64,000 nucleotides of DNA from Spirogloea muscicola (lineage: Eukaryota; Streptophyta; Zygnematophyceae; Spirogloeales; Spirogloeaceae): the NCBI GenBank assembly GCA_009602725.1, contig WELB01000001.1, positions 573,267 through 637,266 of the forward strand. Reading direction: 5' to 3'. Of this stretch, positions 22,318 to 32,860 are shown piece after piece. The notes beneath the pieces are model-generated. The model had not been told where the DNA came from and made no database searches. It saw only the letters and a list, made by a program, of their open reading frames with translations. Position numbers and translations under genes: made by a program. How positions within the stretch are numbered: position 1 is the first letter of the stretch; each line of letters starts with the position of its first letter.

Positions 22318-24039
22318 ATGGAGTCGGATCAGGGGAAGCTCTTCATCGGCGGCATCTCGTGGGAGACCACCGAGGAGAAGCTGCGCGAGCACTTTCAGGC
22401 CTACGGCGAGGTCGTGGACACGGTCATCATGAAGGACCGCGCCACTGGCCGTGCGCGCGGCTTTGGCTTTGTCGTTTTCAGCGACCCCGAGGTCGCCGAC
22501 CGCGTCGTCCTTGAGAAGCACACCATTGACGGTCGGCAGGTGGGTCATCGGCCCCGGCCGCCGCCCTGTGGGTCGTGACATTGCCAGTGGTGGCTGTTCT
22601 GCTGCTTCTCGCTCTGACTACTTTCAAGTCCCCATCACTACACATTGTATGCCTCCAATTCCTCTTTGACTGCGACCTAGTTTCAAATGCGTGCCTTCCG
22701 GTCTCCGTTATCGCCCATGCAACACGCACATGGGGTGTCTTATTGAGCGGTCTGCATATACTTCTGCTCTCTGCCTGTGCAGGTCGAGGCTAAGAAGGCT
22801 GTTCCGCGAGACGAGCAGAGTAGCATGGCCAGGGGCTCTGGAGGGCCCAACAGCGGAGGTGGTATTGGTGGCGGCGGCGGCGGTGGGCCTGGTGGCGGGG
22901 GCATTGCCGGCGGAGGCGGCGCTCAGGGCGTCAGGACGAAGAAGATCTTTGTGGGCGGGCTGGCATCGTCGGTCACGGAGGACGACTTCCGGAAATACTT
23001 TGAGCAGTTTGGGAACATCACAGACGTAGTCGTGATGTACGACCACAACACGCAGCGCCCCCGGGGCTTTGGCTTCATCACGTATGATTCAGAAGATGCC
23101 GTAGATGCCGTCCTGCAGAAGAACTTTCACGAGTTGAATGAGAAGATGGTGGAGGTCAAGCGGGCAGTGCCCAAGGAGCTCTCGCAGCCGGGAGGCAGCA
23201 CTGGCCGAGGGAGTGCTTACGGAGGCAGAGGAGGTGGCTACGTGGGCAGCTATGGCTATGGGGCTGGAGCGGGGGGCAGCCCGGGCAGCTATGGTGGACG
23301 AGGTGACAGATATGGCCAGGCGCAGCTGTTGCGGGGAGGCTATGGATATGGGAGCAGTTACGGCGGAGGCGCTTATGGCGATACTGCACTGTATGGAACT
23401 GCTAATGGTGGCTATGGGGCCGACGCTTATGGTGCCGGAGGCTATGGGTCCCTTGGATATGGGGCGACGGCGGCTGGCAGCTATGGAGGGGGGTATGGCA
23501 GCCCTGCCGCATACGGCGCCTCGGCGGGCGGAAGGACTTCCTACGGCGGAGGCTACAGCAGCGGCGCTGCATCTGCATATGGATCCAGTCCAGGCAGCGG
23601 CAGCGGCTATGGAGCGACGAGCGCTTACGTGGCAGACGGGTCAGGAGCTGCAACTGGAGGAAGCGGGGGTTATGTACCAAGCGCATACGGCTACGGCACA
23701 GGTGTCGACGGCTATGGCAGCGGTGCTTATGGTGCTTTGAGAGGAGGCGCCTATGGCAGCAGTGCTGCCACGTACGGCACTACTGCTGGTGGTGGGGGAG
23801 CTAGTGGTAGCTATGGTGGGTATGCTGACATGTATGGCACCTCTGCGTATGACCAGACCGCTTGGGGTAGGACTGCCGCAGGGACAGGAGTTGGGGTAGG
23901 AGGCTATGCAGCGGCGACTGACAACAGCATAAATGGCTCCGCAGCCTATTCAGCAACGTACGGCGTCGCAGGCAGGCAGACTCAACGTGGCCAGGATGCC
24001 AGATTTCGGCCATACCCCACCACTGATCGGGCAACTTAG
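22318..24039 (+). CDS. Two-RRM hnRNP with Gly/Tyr/Ala-rich tail (RNP1-like)
   Basis: 492 aa in two exons, 22318-22539 and 22783-24039. RRM1 begins at once (KLFIGGISWETTEEKLREHF, with RNP1 octamer RGFGFVVF). It is followed by the VEAKKAVPRDEQ linker typical of plant RNP1/musashi-like hnRNPs, then a glycine run. RRM2 (KIFVGGL..., RGFGFITY) covers about residues 127-203. The intron interrupts the end of RRM1. The C-terminal 280 residues are low complexity, built of repeated SYGGxYG/AYG units with regularly spaced tyrosines. Such tails drive assembly into RNA granules in related proteins. Nuclear/cytoplasmic mRNA binding is expected from the family; targets are unknown. Confidence 0.92.
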
Positions 24040-24397
24040 GATGTCAGAGGTCTCTGTCACCTATTGAGCGTAGAAAACCTTGGGCCTGTACAGCCTGCTG
24101 TGCGCAGAGATAGCGGGTCCGCATATTGCAGGCCGTCAGTAACATCAGCCTGTGCTTACTCAGCTTAGTGTGTTGACCTTCATTGATGTGTCCTCCTCAC
24201 GTCGTAATGCAGAGAAGGCTAGAGTAGCTTTGGATCCCTCAAATTTTCCAGCGCTTGTGATCCAGTTGCTTTTGATCTCAGCTTGAAGGCAGGTCTTGTA
24301 AGAGAGTGTCAGCTCAACACATAGGATCCATCTTGAATAAGTATTCGAGCTTCTTTGACTGTAGCCCCATCCTATGCCAGCTTTTGTGAGGCTGCGT

Positions 24398-25080
24398 TTA
24401 AGGTTGAGGAAGGTGCTTCAGATTGTCATGAGGCCTTCCTACACCAGAGCCGCTCCTGCCTCGTCTTTCCTCTGCAGATTGGATAAGTAAGAAGAAAAGC
24501 CACTGCTGAATACTGGCTGCAAGGAGAAGGCTGAGGCACCAGAAGCACCAACAGTGACTTAGCCTGCCACGGCATCTGGTCCATTGTGCACTAGGTTGTT
24601 TGCGATGAACAAGCCTCTGGCTGATCTCAGCCGTGTGGCCAGCAGTTACGCAATTCTTACAATCTTCAAAAGGTACTGTCTGCAACAGAGGCTGCCGCGG
24701 GCTCGCCAGACACCACAGTTGTACTCATAGTAACCCATTGTAGCTGCTCACTCGGCAGTGACAGCATCCTCTTGCTGGCGCCATACTGGCTCTTCACTGG
24801 TCTGTGCACACTATTCGAGCTGGCCGCTTGCTCACAGCAATTGGCCAAAAAGCTCTTGATTTGTGCGGCAAGTTTGGAGCTGTAGCAGAATAGAACGACA
24901 GTCAAACTCTGACTGAAACAGCAATTGTGTGGCGTAGCTGCCCACGCTGCAGCCGGTGCACAGGTGACGGCAGGGGGGCCAAGCAAACGGCGGGGTGAAC
25001 GGCGATGCGGCCTCAAAGCCACCCCGGCCAAGCTGCACCTCTTCCACGTCCCATAAGCTCCCCAATTTAGTACCAGCACC
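24398..25080 (-). CDS. Possible small minus-strand gene of unknown function
   Basis: A well-formed candidate exon runs from about 24,880 down to 24,680 on the minus strand. It follows a CTGCTACAG acceptor, encodes KLAAQIKSFLANCCEQA... and KRMLSLPSEQLQWVTM, and ends before GTACCT. A GC-rich stretch at 25,080-24,960 and another frame at 24,640-24,540 could be flanking exons, but phases could not be fixed. If real it is head-to-head with the DUF493 gene. No family recognised. Confidence 0.3.
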
Positions 25081-25122
25081 CGCTTTCTCTTGCCCCCGAG
25101 TGCGGCGCGCGCCGGGCGCGCC

Positions 25123-26575
25123 ATGGAGGCCGCGGTGCCGCTGGCGCTGGGATCCGCCTCCGCGCTCTCCGCCGCGCTGCGCGCCGCCNCTCCGGCTCCT
25201 CCGGCTACGCGACGAGCTGCCGGCGGGGTGCCTCCGCTGCGGCGCCGCTGCGAGTCCACCTCGCGCGCGCGACGACTGGCAGCCATGGCGGCGAGCAGCC
25301 AGCAGGGGGGCTCGCCGGGGGGTCTCCACCGCAGGAGGCGGTCCTCAGGGCGATCTCCGGTGAGCTCATTTGCTGAAGCTGAGCATCAATCACCTCCTCG
25401 GGATCAATTCGTATCGGTAAACTCGTCCTGTAATCTGTGCACCTCAGCTCCTCATGGCCTGTGCCAATGCGGAGTCCCGCACCTTGGACTCCGAGGACCA
25501 GGATATACCCTCCAGGTCCTTACAGTGGCCACGCTCTGCAGAGATTTCGAAGACTTCAGGACGATATGCGAAGACCACAAACCTAGTCATTGGCGGTGTT
25601 GAGACGCCTGCTGCTGACTGGAAGCAGCTTGATGAGAAGGTCAATTCTACCATTGGTCCGCAGATTAAAGTATCGTAGCAGACAAGTCAAGGGTTTCTAC
25701 AGACAGTATCTGGACGCAGATTAAAGCAGCTGTGCATTTGAGCTGCACAGCTGCTTTTAATCTGCAAGTTGCTGAGCTCAACTTGCACTGACATGTTCTG
25801 TTTGTACTTGCCCCTGACATTTGTGAAAGCTCCAGGCTCATTCCTCCGCCTCAGCCATCCACGTCAAGTTGCTGTTGTCTTATGTAGGAGGCCCCCCTGC
25901 CTTGCTGATTGAACAGGTTAATCAGTACCCTATGGTTCGGGGTTTCACTGCCATTGGCGAGGGAGGCGATGACTTTGTGGCGTCCATGGTCGTGGCTGTG
26001 GAGACTGTACTCCAAACCCCAGTTGGAGTAATATAGTAGTCCTCAATAGCTCAAGTTCTGTGTGATTGTTTCGTGTTTGGATTTAGATGCTGTCTGTAAC
26101 GCACGTATGTCTGTCAGGTACTGCGGTTGTCTTTGGTTGTCATATGGACATATAGACCAAGCTGCGCATGCTCTGCTTTACAGGGGAAAGTGAGACAAAG
26201 GGAATCAGCTCAAGGACGGTACATCTCTGTGAAGATTGGTCCAATGCGTGTAGAGTCCAGTGAGCAGGTGAGCTCTCACGTGTGAACGCTTTATTGTAGT
26301 CAATAAGAACACAGGACAACAGACTATCATGATAGCAAATCAAGCTGGCGGTTACAGGCATGCAAATTGTTTCAGCTGCCAGCTACTAGCACAAGCCTGC
26401 AACAATGAACGTCTAGGTTGAGGGGAGCAGACCCGTTGCAAATTGAAACATCTTATGGGAGGTCAGACAACTGGCTTCTCAATCTGCTTCTGAACAGATG
26501 CTTGGCTGACTTGTGCAGGTCCAAGCAGTATATCGAGCAATGAGAAGTGACCGGCGTATGAGGTATTTTCTTTAG
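25123..26575 (+). CDS. Plastid-type DUF493 (YbeD-like) protein
   Basis: 226 aa in five exons: 25123-25359, 25448-25639, 25917-26027, 26184-26267, 26519-26575; all phase 0. The first exon is an Arg/Ala/Ser-rich transit-like leader containing one undetermined base (N at 25189). The conserved DUF493 core follows: DEKVNQYPMVRGFTAIGEGG, DDFVASMVVAVETVL, GRYISVKIGPMRVESSEQ and the terminal MRSDRRMRYFL. Bacterial YbeD has a small ACT-like ferredoxin fold. Plant members carry this C-terminal signature and a plastid leader, but their biochemical role is not established. The stop directly after YFL matches the family. Confidence 0.85.
25716..25765. repeat. Foldback inverted repeat in DUF493 intron
   Basis: Arms GCAGATTAAAGCAGCTGTGCA and TGCACAGCTGC...TTAATCTGC face each other across a 6-8 base loop. 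They differ by one extra T, giving a stem of about 21 bp inside the second intron. A partial third copy of the arm (CGCAGATTAAAG) lies at 25,661-25,672. Confidence 0.8.
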
Positions 26576-27137
26576 GAGTCCATAAACATTCTTGCTTGAA
26601 TAGGCAAGTGCACCGTGAGCTTTTGGCTTCACGTGCTAATTCTTTTAGCCACCCTTGCCATTGTCTGTGTACGTTGCCAATTGGCTCTGCTAGGTTAAAC
26701 ACCTCTGCAGACCATCTCAACTCTATGGCGTCCCCAGTGGACCCCGAACACAAGAATGGCTTGCAGACTGCAGTTGTAACATATCCACAGTGATTCACAG
26801 ATTGTCGTGCAGTGATTGAACCTGGCGGCTCACTTTGATGCCATGTAAGGAGAAGTAAGTCAAAGAAACTGTCAAGCAAACACGAGTGCACCACAAATGA
26901 ACTCTGTGTGTATAACTTGTGAATGCAAAGGTTTGAAGAATGTTAGAGCTGGAAAGAGGGCATGCACTCTTCAACCCAGTGAGCTTACATTGGGCTGAGG
27001 AAGATGTTTACGGGAGACCCTTCTCAGCTTGACAGATCCAGAAAACACAGCCTCAATGGCATCTGACACTGAGGGCCTGCCAGCACCACTATGGTTTGCA
27101 CGGATGCAGCTGCAGTGCTGCTAGTTGCAGGACTCTG
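26576..27137. other. Convergent intergenic region
   Basis: 3' flanks of the DUF493 (+) and DUF2062 (-) genes. No feature seen. Confidence 0.6.
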
Positions 27138-28611
27138 TCAAAAGGCAGTTATGTGGGATCTGTCATCTTCAAGAGCTTGCGTATGAAGATTAGGAGCAGA
27201 GAATTTCCGGCTCATCTGCCGCATGGCGGGCAGGCACATTATGTACAGGCCCCAGCACATGAAGGGGGCGACAATTGCCCACCCCAGTACCTGCGCAGAT
27301 ATTTATCATGAGCTGTGCATGAGATGCTTCGCCCCTAAGTTTGACCACCTTTAATTGCCTCACAGGAGGCGTTACTACATGCACGTCGCAATCATCTGAA
27401 TAATCCGCAGAGGAAGTGCAGAATAACTTGATGCCAGCAGGTGGCGCACAATCTCTTCAAGGACAACCTTCTGCAGATGTATACTTTGCTGGTTGGCAAC
27501 TCCACATGAACATGATCAAGGATCACAGAAGCCCTGACAAGACCCAATCTACTGACAAGCTCCTTGCTACCCGTACCATATGCAGACACAAGGCTGCAGT
27601 CATACCGCGTGAAAGAGTGCTTGCATGATGCTTCCACTGGCTTTACCAGTCAATGCCTTCCAAAGCGCATCTGGTGTCAATGAAAGGGATGGCGACCCTA
27701 CAATTGTCTCTCCTAGTCGCATATATGGAACAATCAAGCTGCAAAGCAAAAAACATTGTCAGCGTTATAAGGACTTGCACTCCACGAGCGTCACTACCTT
27801 GCCAAGAAGCTCCAGGTGATTCTAGATTGTTACCTCAGTTCCACAGGTGTTGCGACAACGTTGGCTATCATCATAATAGGCACATTGCACCGGGATCGCA
27901 TCAAGAGGGCAACACAGGCTGTTAGTGCAGCTGTGAGACCTGCAAGACACCGTTCACTACTACTGCATTGATCACTCGGACAAAGAAGCATCACAGACGA
28001 TCCAGAAAGCAACAAAAATGTGAGGAAAGCTTCTGATTGTAGTACGAGAACCACCAAGGGAGGAGATGACCACGACAAGCAACATCACGAGAATGAGTAC
28101 AGCGCCAGTGGCAGCATTGGGTTGGGTGCATACCGCAGATTGGGAAGACACCAAGGGTGAAACCAAGAGCCACAGACAGCGATAGCGTCTTAGGATCGCC
28201 TCCCCTAAGGTTTTTTTCCCACAACAGCGGTCTGTGTAAGTCAGCCACATTTAGGAGCTACTAGCCACCTCTGCATCATCTACGGAGCATAAGGACAAGA
28301 TGGGCACAGCTGATCCAAGTCTTAATGAAGACGTTGCTAGAAATCCTGCCTCACTCAGCTTGTAGTTGTGTGTGCTGGTGCTGCGCATTCAGGACAATGC
28401 ATGCTCGTGCAGAAGCAACAAAACTGGCGGGTGCAGAGGTGGCTCGGTCGGCGTGCAGGGCAGAGTGGCGCGGGGCCCACCTGCGCAGGATGGCGAGGGC
28501 GGGGTCCACGATACGCTGGCGCGCCCACCGGACAATCCACAGCCGCCGCCAGCCTGCCAGGAAGGCTGGCACATGGTGGCCGGGGTCAGCCAGGAACGGC
28601 ACGCCGGACAT
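27138..28611 (-). CDS. DUF2062 membrane protein
   Basis: 197 aa. Exons in transcript order: 28611-28481, 28204-28134, 27939-27834, 27738-27606, 27290-27138; phases close. The core shows the DUF2062 pattern: an R-R-G-x-x-P start (RRGGDPKTLSLSVALG), FTLGVFPICG, then IANVVATPVEL and PYMRLGE. A last hydrophobic exon follows (VLGWAIVAPFMCWGLYIMCL). Several membrane segments are predicted by eye. The domain occurs in bacteria and in plant proteins of unknown function. The start chosen is the first ATG giving a sensible N terminus. The frame stays open upstream across a single N at 28664, so the true start could lie further out. Confidence 0.8.
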
Positions 28612-29847
28612 GGCCCCCCCGCCTGGCGTCTGGCGGCGCCGCCGGCCCAGCCGAGCCGCCGGCNCTGGCTGCGGGGCGCCGCCGCGGGCCTCGGCGCGGG
28701 GCCGTGGGCGGAGCATGCCTGGGCCCGCGCCCCGGCCGCCTGCTTTCGGCTCGCGACGACGGGGTTTTGACGGTGGGAGCAGCTTACAAAGTGTGCCACT
28801 GGGCCCGTCACTCGGGGTGGCCGGCCCGACGTCGCGGTGGCAACGGTGTACTATGGAAGACTCGAATTTGGCCTCTTTGATTTTCATGCGCACCGGCGCC
28901 TTTCTTCTATGGAAGTATGCGCGCCCAAAAGCGGGCCAGGGCTGTGCATCAAGAGTTGCATGGGGTTATCACACCTGGTACATGGGCCGGGGAGAAGAAG
29001 GCGAGCGGTGCGCATCGAATAGGAGGGAGGCAAAAAAGCAAGCTAGTACACTGGCCAGATCTGTCAAGTACGAAGGCAAGCAAGGCAAAGAAAGGAAACG
29101 TGTGCTGGAGGGGAAAAGAAAGAAAGGGGGGTTGTGGCGCAGCGCTCGCTGGTGAGGTGAGGTGAGGTGAGGTGAGGTGTGGTGCTGTATTCTGGACTAG
29201 CCCACAGCACAACCTCCCAGTCTCTACGATCAGTCCTTGCCTTATTCTTCTATGGCGCTTTCTCATGTATGCCTCACTTCCCCTGTATTGGCCACTCACA
29301 GCCAGCCCCAATGTGGGAGGCCACCACCACATTGCTGAGCAAGCCTGTGCAGGCCACGATGCTCTAGAGCCATCACCAACCTATTCTCTGTCTCAACCTC
29401 TTCCGTACCTTTCCAGTGCGACTTGTGTTTGGCATGTGACTAGACCTCACAGCAGCTCTTCAAGATGAACATCTAATGTCCTTCCTGCAGCCTTCAATCG
29501 TGGCACCTCGTCTGCCAATTGTGTCGGGCCACTCTGTGGTTGCCTCCAGACCCATTCGCTCCTTGTTTCAGACCCACCTTCTACTTCATTACTGGCGCCT
29601 TACTGGCGCCTCGACATTAGCATCGCTTTGCACTGCTCTTACTATAATCCACCTTGACCGACCAAAGACGGGCCCACTGCCCACCTTCAAGGAACAGGCT
29701 GGCGGCTCAATGGCGTGAAGGCAGCTGACTCTCTGAATGGAGCAGCTTGCCAGACTCGGTGAAAGAAGAGGCCCTTTGCGGGCAACTGACATAAGAAGAC
29801 TTGAGCCAGGCGACTGTCACCCAGCCCGACGCTCTGCACACATGGCA
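28612..29847. other. Intergenic region with repeats
   Basis: GC-rich 5' flank with N at 28664, a reverse R2 copy at about 28,866-28,915, and a forward R2-like copy at about 29,000-29,055. A (GGTGA)6 array lies at 29,151-29,179. No gene is supported. Confidence 0.55.
29151..29179 (+). repeat. (GGTGA)n pentanucleotide microsatellite
   Basis: Six tandem GGTGA units, the last imperfect (GGTGT). Confidence 0.9.
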
Positions 29848-31970
29848 TCAAAAGTCGGGCTTCCGGATGCCCCCAGTGGGAAATACAGGGGCTGGTCGCG
29901 GAGGTGTCCTTGTAGCACCTGCATTTACCACGGCAGCAAGGTGGCCGTTGGTGGCAGCTCGTGGGTAGCTCTCTGTGGCCACAAGGGCGGGCTGCTTTCG
30001 CAGCTGTGATGTGGGGCTGAGGACCGCCGCCGGCTGGCTCCACGCGCCGCTGCCACCCTGCTGCGTGAACACGTCGGCAGCCATGTCGGTGAGGTTCTGA
30101 ATAGGCCGCATCGTCTCAACCACGTCGCTCATCATTGGACGCGACTTAGGGTCGCGGCTCAAGCAGTGGTGCGCAAGTATGAACGCCTTCTGAGCACCCC
30201 TCACGGAGAACAGGCCTTCCAAGCGTGGGTCGATGAGTCGAAACAGCTTCCTTTTCTCTGAAAAGAATGGCTTCGCCCACTCCACCAGGTTTGTCTCGCC
30301 TGGCGGCCGATTCTTGTCCATTGACCGGCGCCCTGTCAGCATCTCCAGCAGAACAACACCAAAGCTGTACACATCGCTCTTGGACGTCAAGTGCCCTGCA
30401 GCAGTGTGCCATGTGCCACATCCTTACTCTCAGCAGATGGCAGCCAGCACACATACTGAAGAAGCAAAACGGTCAACGACGTGCTCAGGAGATGCAAAGC
30501 TCCTGGGAGAAGGATGCACAAAATGAATGTATACCTGTCATTACATACTCAGGCGCTGCGTAGCCATAAGTGCCCATGACGCGCGTGGAAACATGCGTCT
30601 TATCTCCCTCTGGCCCGTCCTTGGCTAGCCCAAAATCAGAGAGCTTGGAGGCCCAGTGCTGTGATAGAATGGACCAGGGCAAGCCGTCATTCTCTGCCAC
30701 AGCTTGCCTCTTCTTGCAAAACCGTGTGCCGAGCGAGCCAAATTTGAGTCATCTTAGTCGGAGCGGTTATACTCCGTGCCTTGGGGACAGTGTGCAGGCG
30801 CACCTCATCCAGGAGGATGTTGGACGTTTTGAAGTCCCGGTAGATCACCTGGCTCTCTGCTTCCTCGTGCAGGTACGCCAACCCCTTGGCAGCACCCAAC
30901 GCAATCTTCATGCGCGCCGACCAGGGCACTGGCGGCAGGTTTTCTGCGCACCGGCACATGCGAGGTGAATGTTGTCATTGTCAAGCCTCTGGCCATTATC
31001 AGCAATGCCAAATCTGTCTCACTCATCCTACCTGTGCAGCATCTGAGCAATCAAGACCACAGACGCACATGCACCGCCTTTCTGTTGCTTCAAACAACCT
31101 GGTACTTTCGATACTGATAGCCAGGCATACAGACAGGAGGCTATATCAAGTCCTCCAAACAGGACGAGGACAAATGAAGGTGAGGTGGAAGTGAGCTGCA
31201 CACCTCCAAACAAATGCGCCTCCAGGCTGCCGCGTGCCATGAACTCGTACACCAGCAGCCGCTGGTCGTCCTCTGCGCAGTACCCGATGAGGGTGACAAG
31301 GTGGGGGTGCTTCAGCGACCCCAGGATGTTGACCTCCGCCTGCCCTCGCACATGCGCAATGAACCACTTAGTGAAAGGTTCTCTTGACAAGACTCGGGCA
31401 GCTGAGACTTCAGGGCTGGGAAGTGACCTGGCCACACACACACACATTCCCTTGCATGCATCCCCCAGATGCCAACTAGACCAGCCGGACGTCAACGTCC
31501 TGCTCTTGGTCTCCGACACCAAGGCAATCGATGAGGAATTGGGTGCACAAGGCATGAGCTTCACTGCTGAGTGCTCATGGCGAATGCTCTCACCAGCCAC
31601 TCGGCGTGGCCCTGCACGCCCTCGGGGTCGAGCTGCTTGACGGCGACGAGCTTGCCCGAGGAGAGCCCCCGGCCCGAGGCGTCGGCGCCGTCGATCCACG
31701 CCTTGTAGACGACGCCGAAGCCGCCCTCGCCGATGCGGCAGGCCTTGTCGAAATTGCGCGTGGCGGCGCGCAGCTCGGCGAAGCTGAAGACGCGCAGGCT
31801 GAGGTTGGTGCGCACCCAGTCGGAGTCGGCGGAGTTGAGGCGCCCGCCGGAGCCCGACCCGCCCAGGCCACCGCCGCCGGCGGTGCCACCATTGCCGGGC
31901 CGGCCGTCAGGGGAGCGGCGGTGGAACGACGCGCCGGACGCGCTGCTGCTGGCGCGCGAGAGGCGGCGGC
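29848..31970 (-). CDS. RLCK-VII / PBS1-like protein kinase, 5' end missing
   Basis: Cytoplasmic Ser/Thr kinase. Exons in transcript order: about 31970-31594, 31339-31204, 30943-30804, 30658-30535, 30395-29848. Kinase landmarks in order: [13 protein letters not shown] glycine loop, KLVAVKQLD lysine, [33 protein letters not shown], catalytic loop [15 protein letters not shown] (YRD, typical of RLCK-VII), [23 protein letters not shown] and the [20 protein letters not shown] region. A roughly 90-residue basic/Gln tail follows. Kinases of this group relay signals from receptor kinases. The first exon runs upstream into one N at 31971, then straight into LINE-tail sequence. The original start, and any N-terminal acylation motif, is therefore missing from this assembly. 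Confidence 0.88.
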
Positions 31971-32019
31971 NAGTGCTTCGTAGCTGCTTCGTTTCGTCGT
32001 AGCGCTTGTTGTTCTTCGT

Positions 32020-32190
32020 ACTTCCCCTGGCCCTTTCTCGTCCTTTGTTCATTCTTTTCTGGGCTGGCTTTTTCCAGCCCCTATCCTCAATGGGCGAGCC
32101 CTTCTATAAAGTAAGAGAATGAGAGAAAGGCGCGCGGGGCGCAGGAAATGAAAAGGGAGGCCAATTCAAGCCAATACACACTTCAAGCAT
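32020..32190 (+). repeat. Stem-loop tail followed by R2 repeat
   Basis: A LINE-type 3' tail with stem GGGCTGG/CCAGCCC (32,060-32,079) and CCTATCCTCAATGGGCGAGCCC, then an R2 unit (AAGGCGCGCGGGGCGCAGGAAATGAA...GGCCAATTCAAGCCAATACAC). The same tail variant occurs at 47,368-47,414. Confidence 0.6.
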
Positions 32191-32544
32191 GCCTGAGCTT
32201 GGATTCAGCCGTCTCCGATGGGGGCCAGGGGAAGCGCTAGGAGGGAAAGGAAAGGCCGCCAGTCAGGCGACGAAAGTGGGAGCCGGAGACTGCTGCGCGC
32301 CATCGGGCGCAGGCGGAGGGCAAACAGCCGCTGACAGGCTGCTGTCGGTGGCGGCAGTGGCAAGCGGCGGCGGCGGCGGCGGCGGCGACGGCGGCGGCGG
32401 TGGCGGCGGCGTGGGGGTGGGAGTCGCCGGGGGCAGCGTCCACAGCACTCACACGACGCGGCTGTCCGGACTACAACGACGCTGTACGGCCAGCTGGGTG
32501 CCTACAGACGGTTGTTCGGAGCCACAGGCTCAGGCAAGCAGAAG

Positions 32545-32860
32545 AAGAAGAAGAAGTGGTACTCCCAATGGGGGCAAGGGCTGCGAAAAGCCAGCCCAAA
32601 AGAATTGACAAAGGTTCGAAGGGGCCTAAGAGCGTTGAGCAGCTACAAAGGGGCCTGCAGATGCGTTGGGAAAAACAGGGGGAGGATGGATCACTCAGTA
32701 ATTACGAGTGAGGAGCCTCAGATCCGACAGACTAGCTGCCGGGAAGCTATCACCCTGACGAAAGCCAGAGGCCGCAGCAAGAGCACGGCCAGCACGCAGA
32801 TGCAGAGCGTGGGCCATGGACCGCTGGAGGGACACTGGCAAACAGGGCACTCTTGGTGAC
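32545..32860 (-). mobile_element. LINE 3' end with complete tail
   Basis: On the minus strand: C-terminal helix LQRSMAHALHLRAGRALAAASG, terminal SDLRLLTRNY and stop near 32,695. About 110 nt of untranslated sequence with GGCCCCTT motifs follows, then a stem-loop (GGGCTGGCTTTTCGCAGCCC) at about 32,578-32,597. The end is CCATTGGGAGTACCACTTC running into a TTC-rich microsatellite. It is truncated at its 5' side and defines the order coding end, spacer, hairpin, 3' end. Confidence 0.7.
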
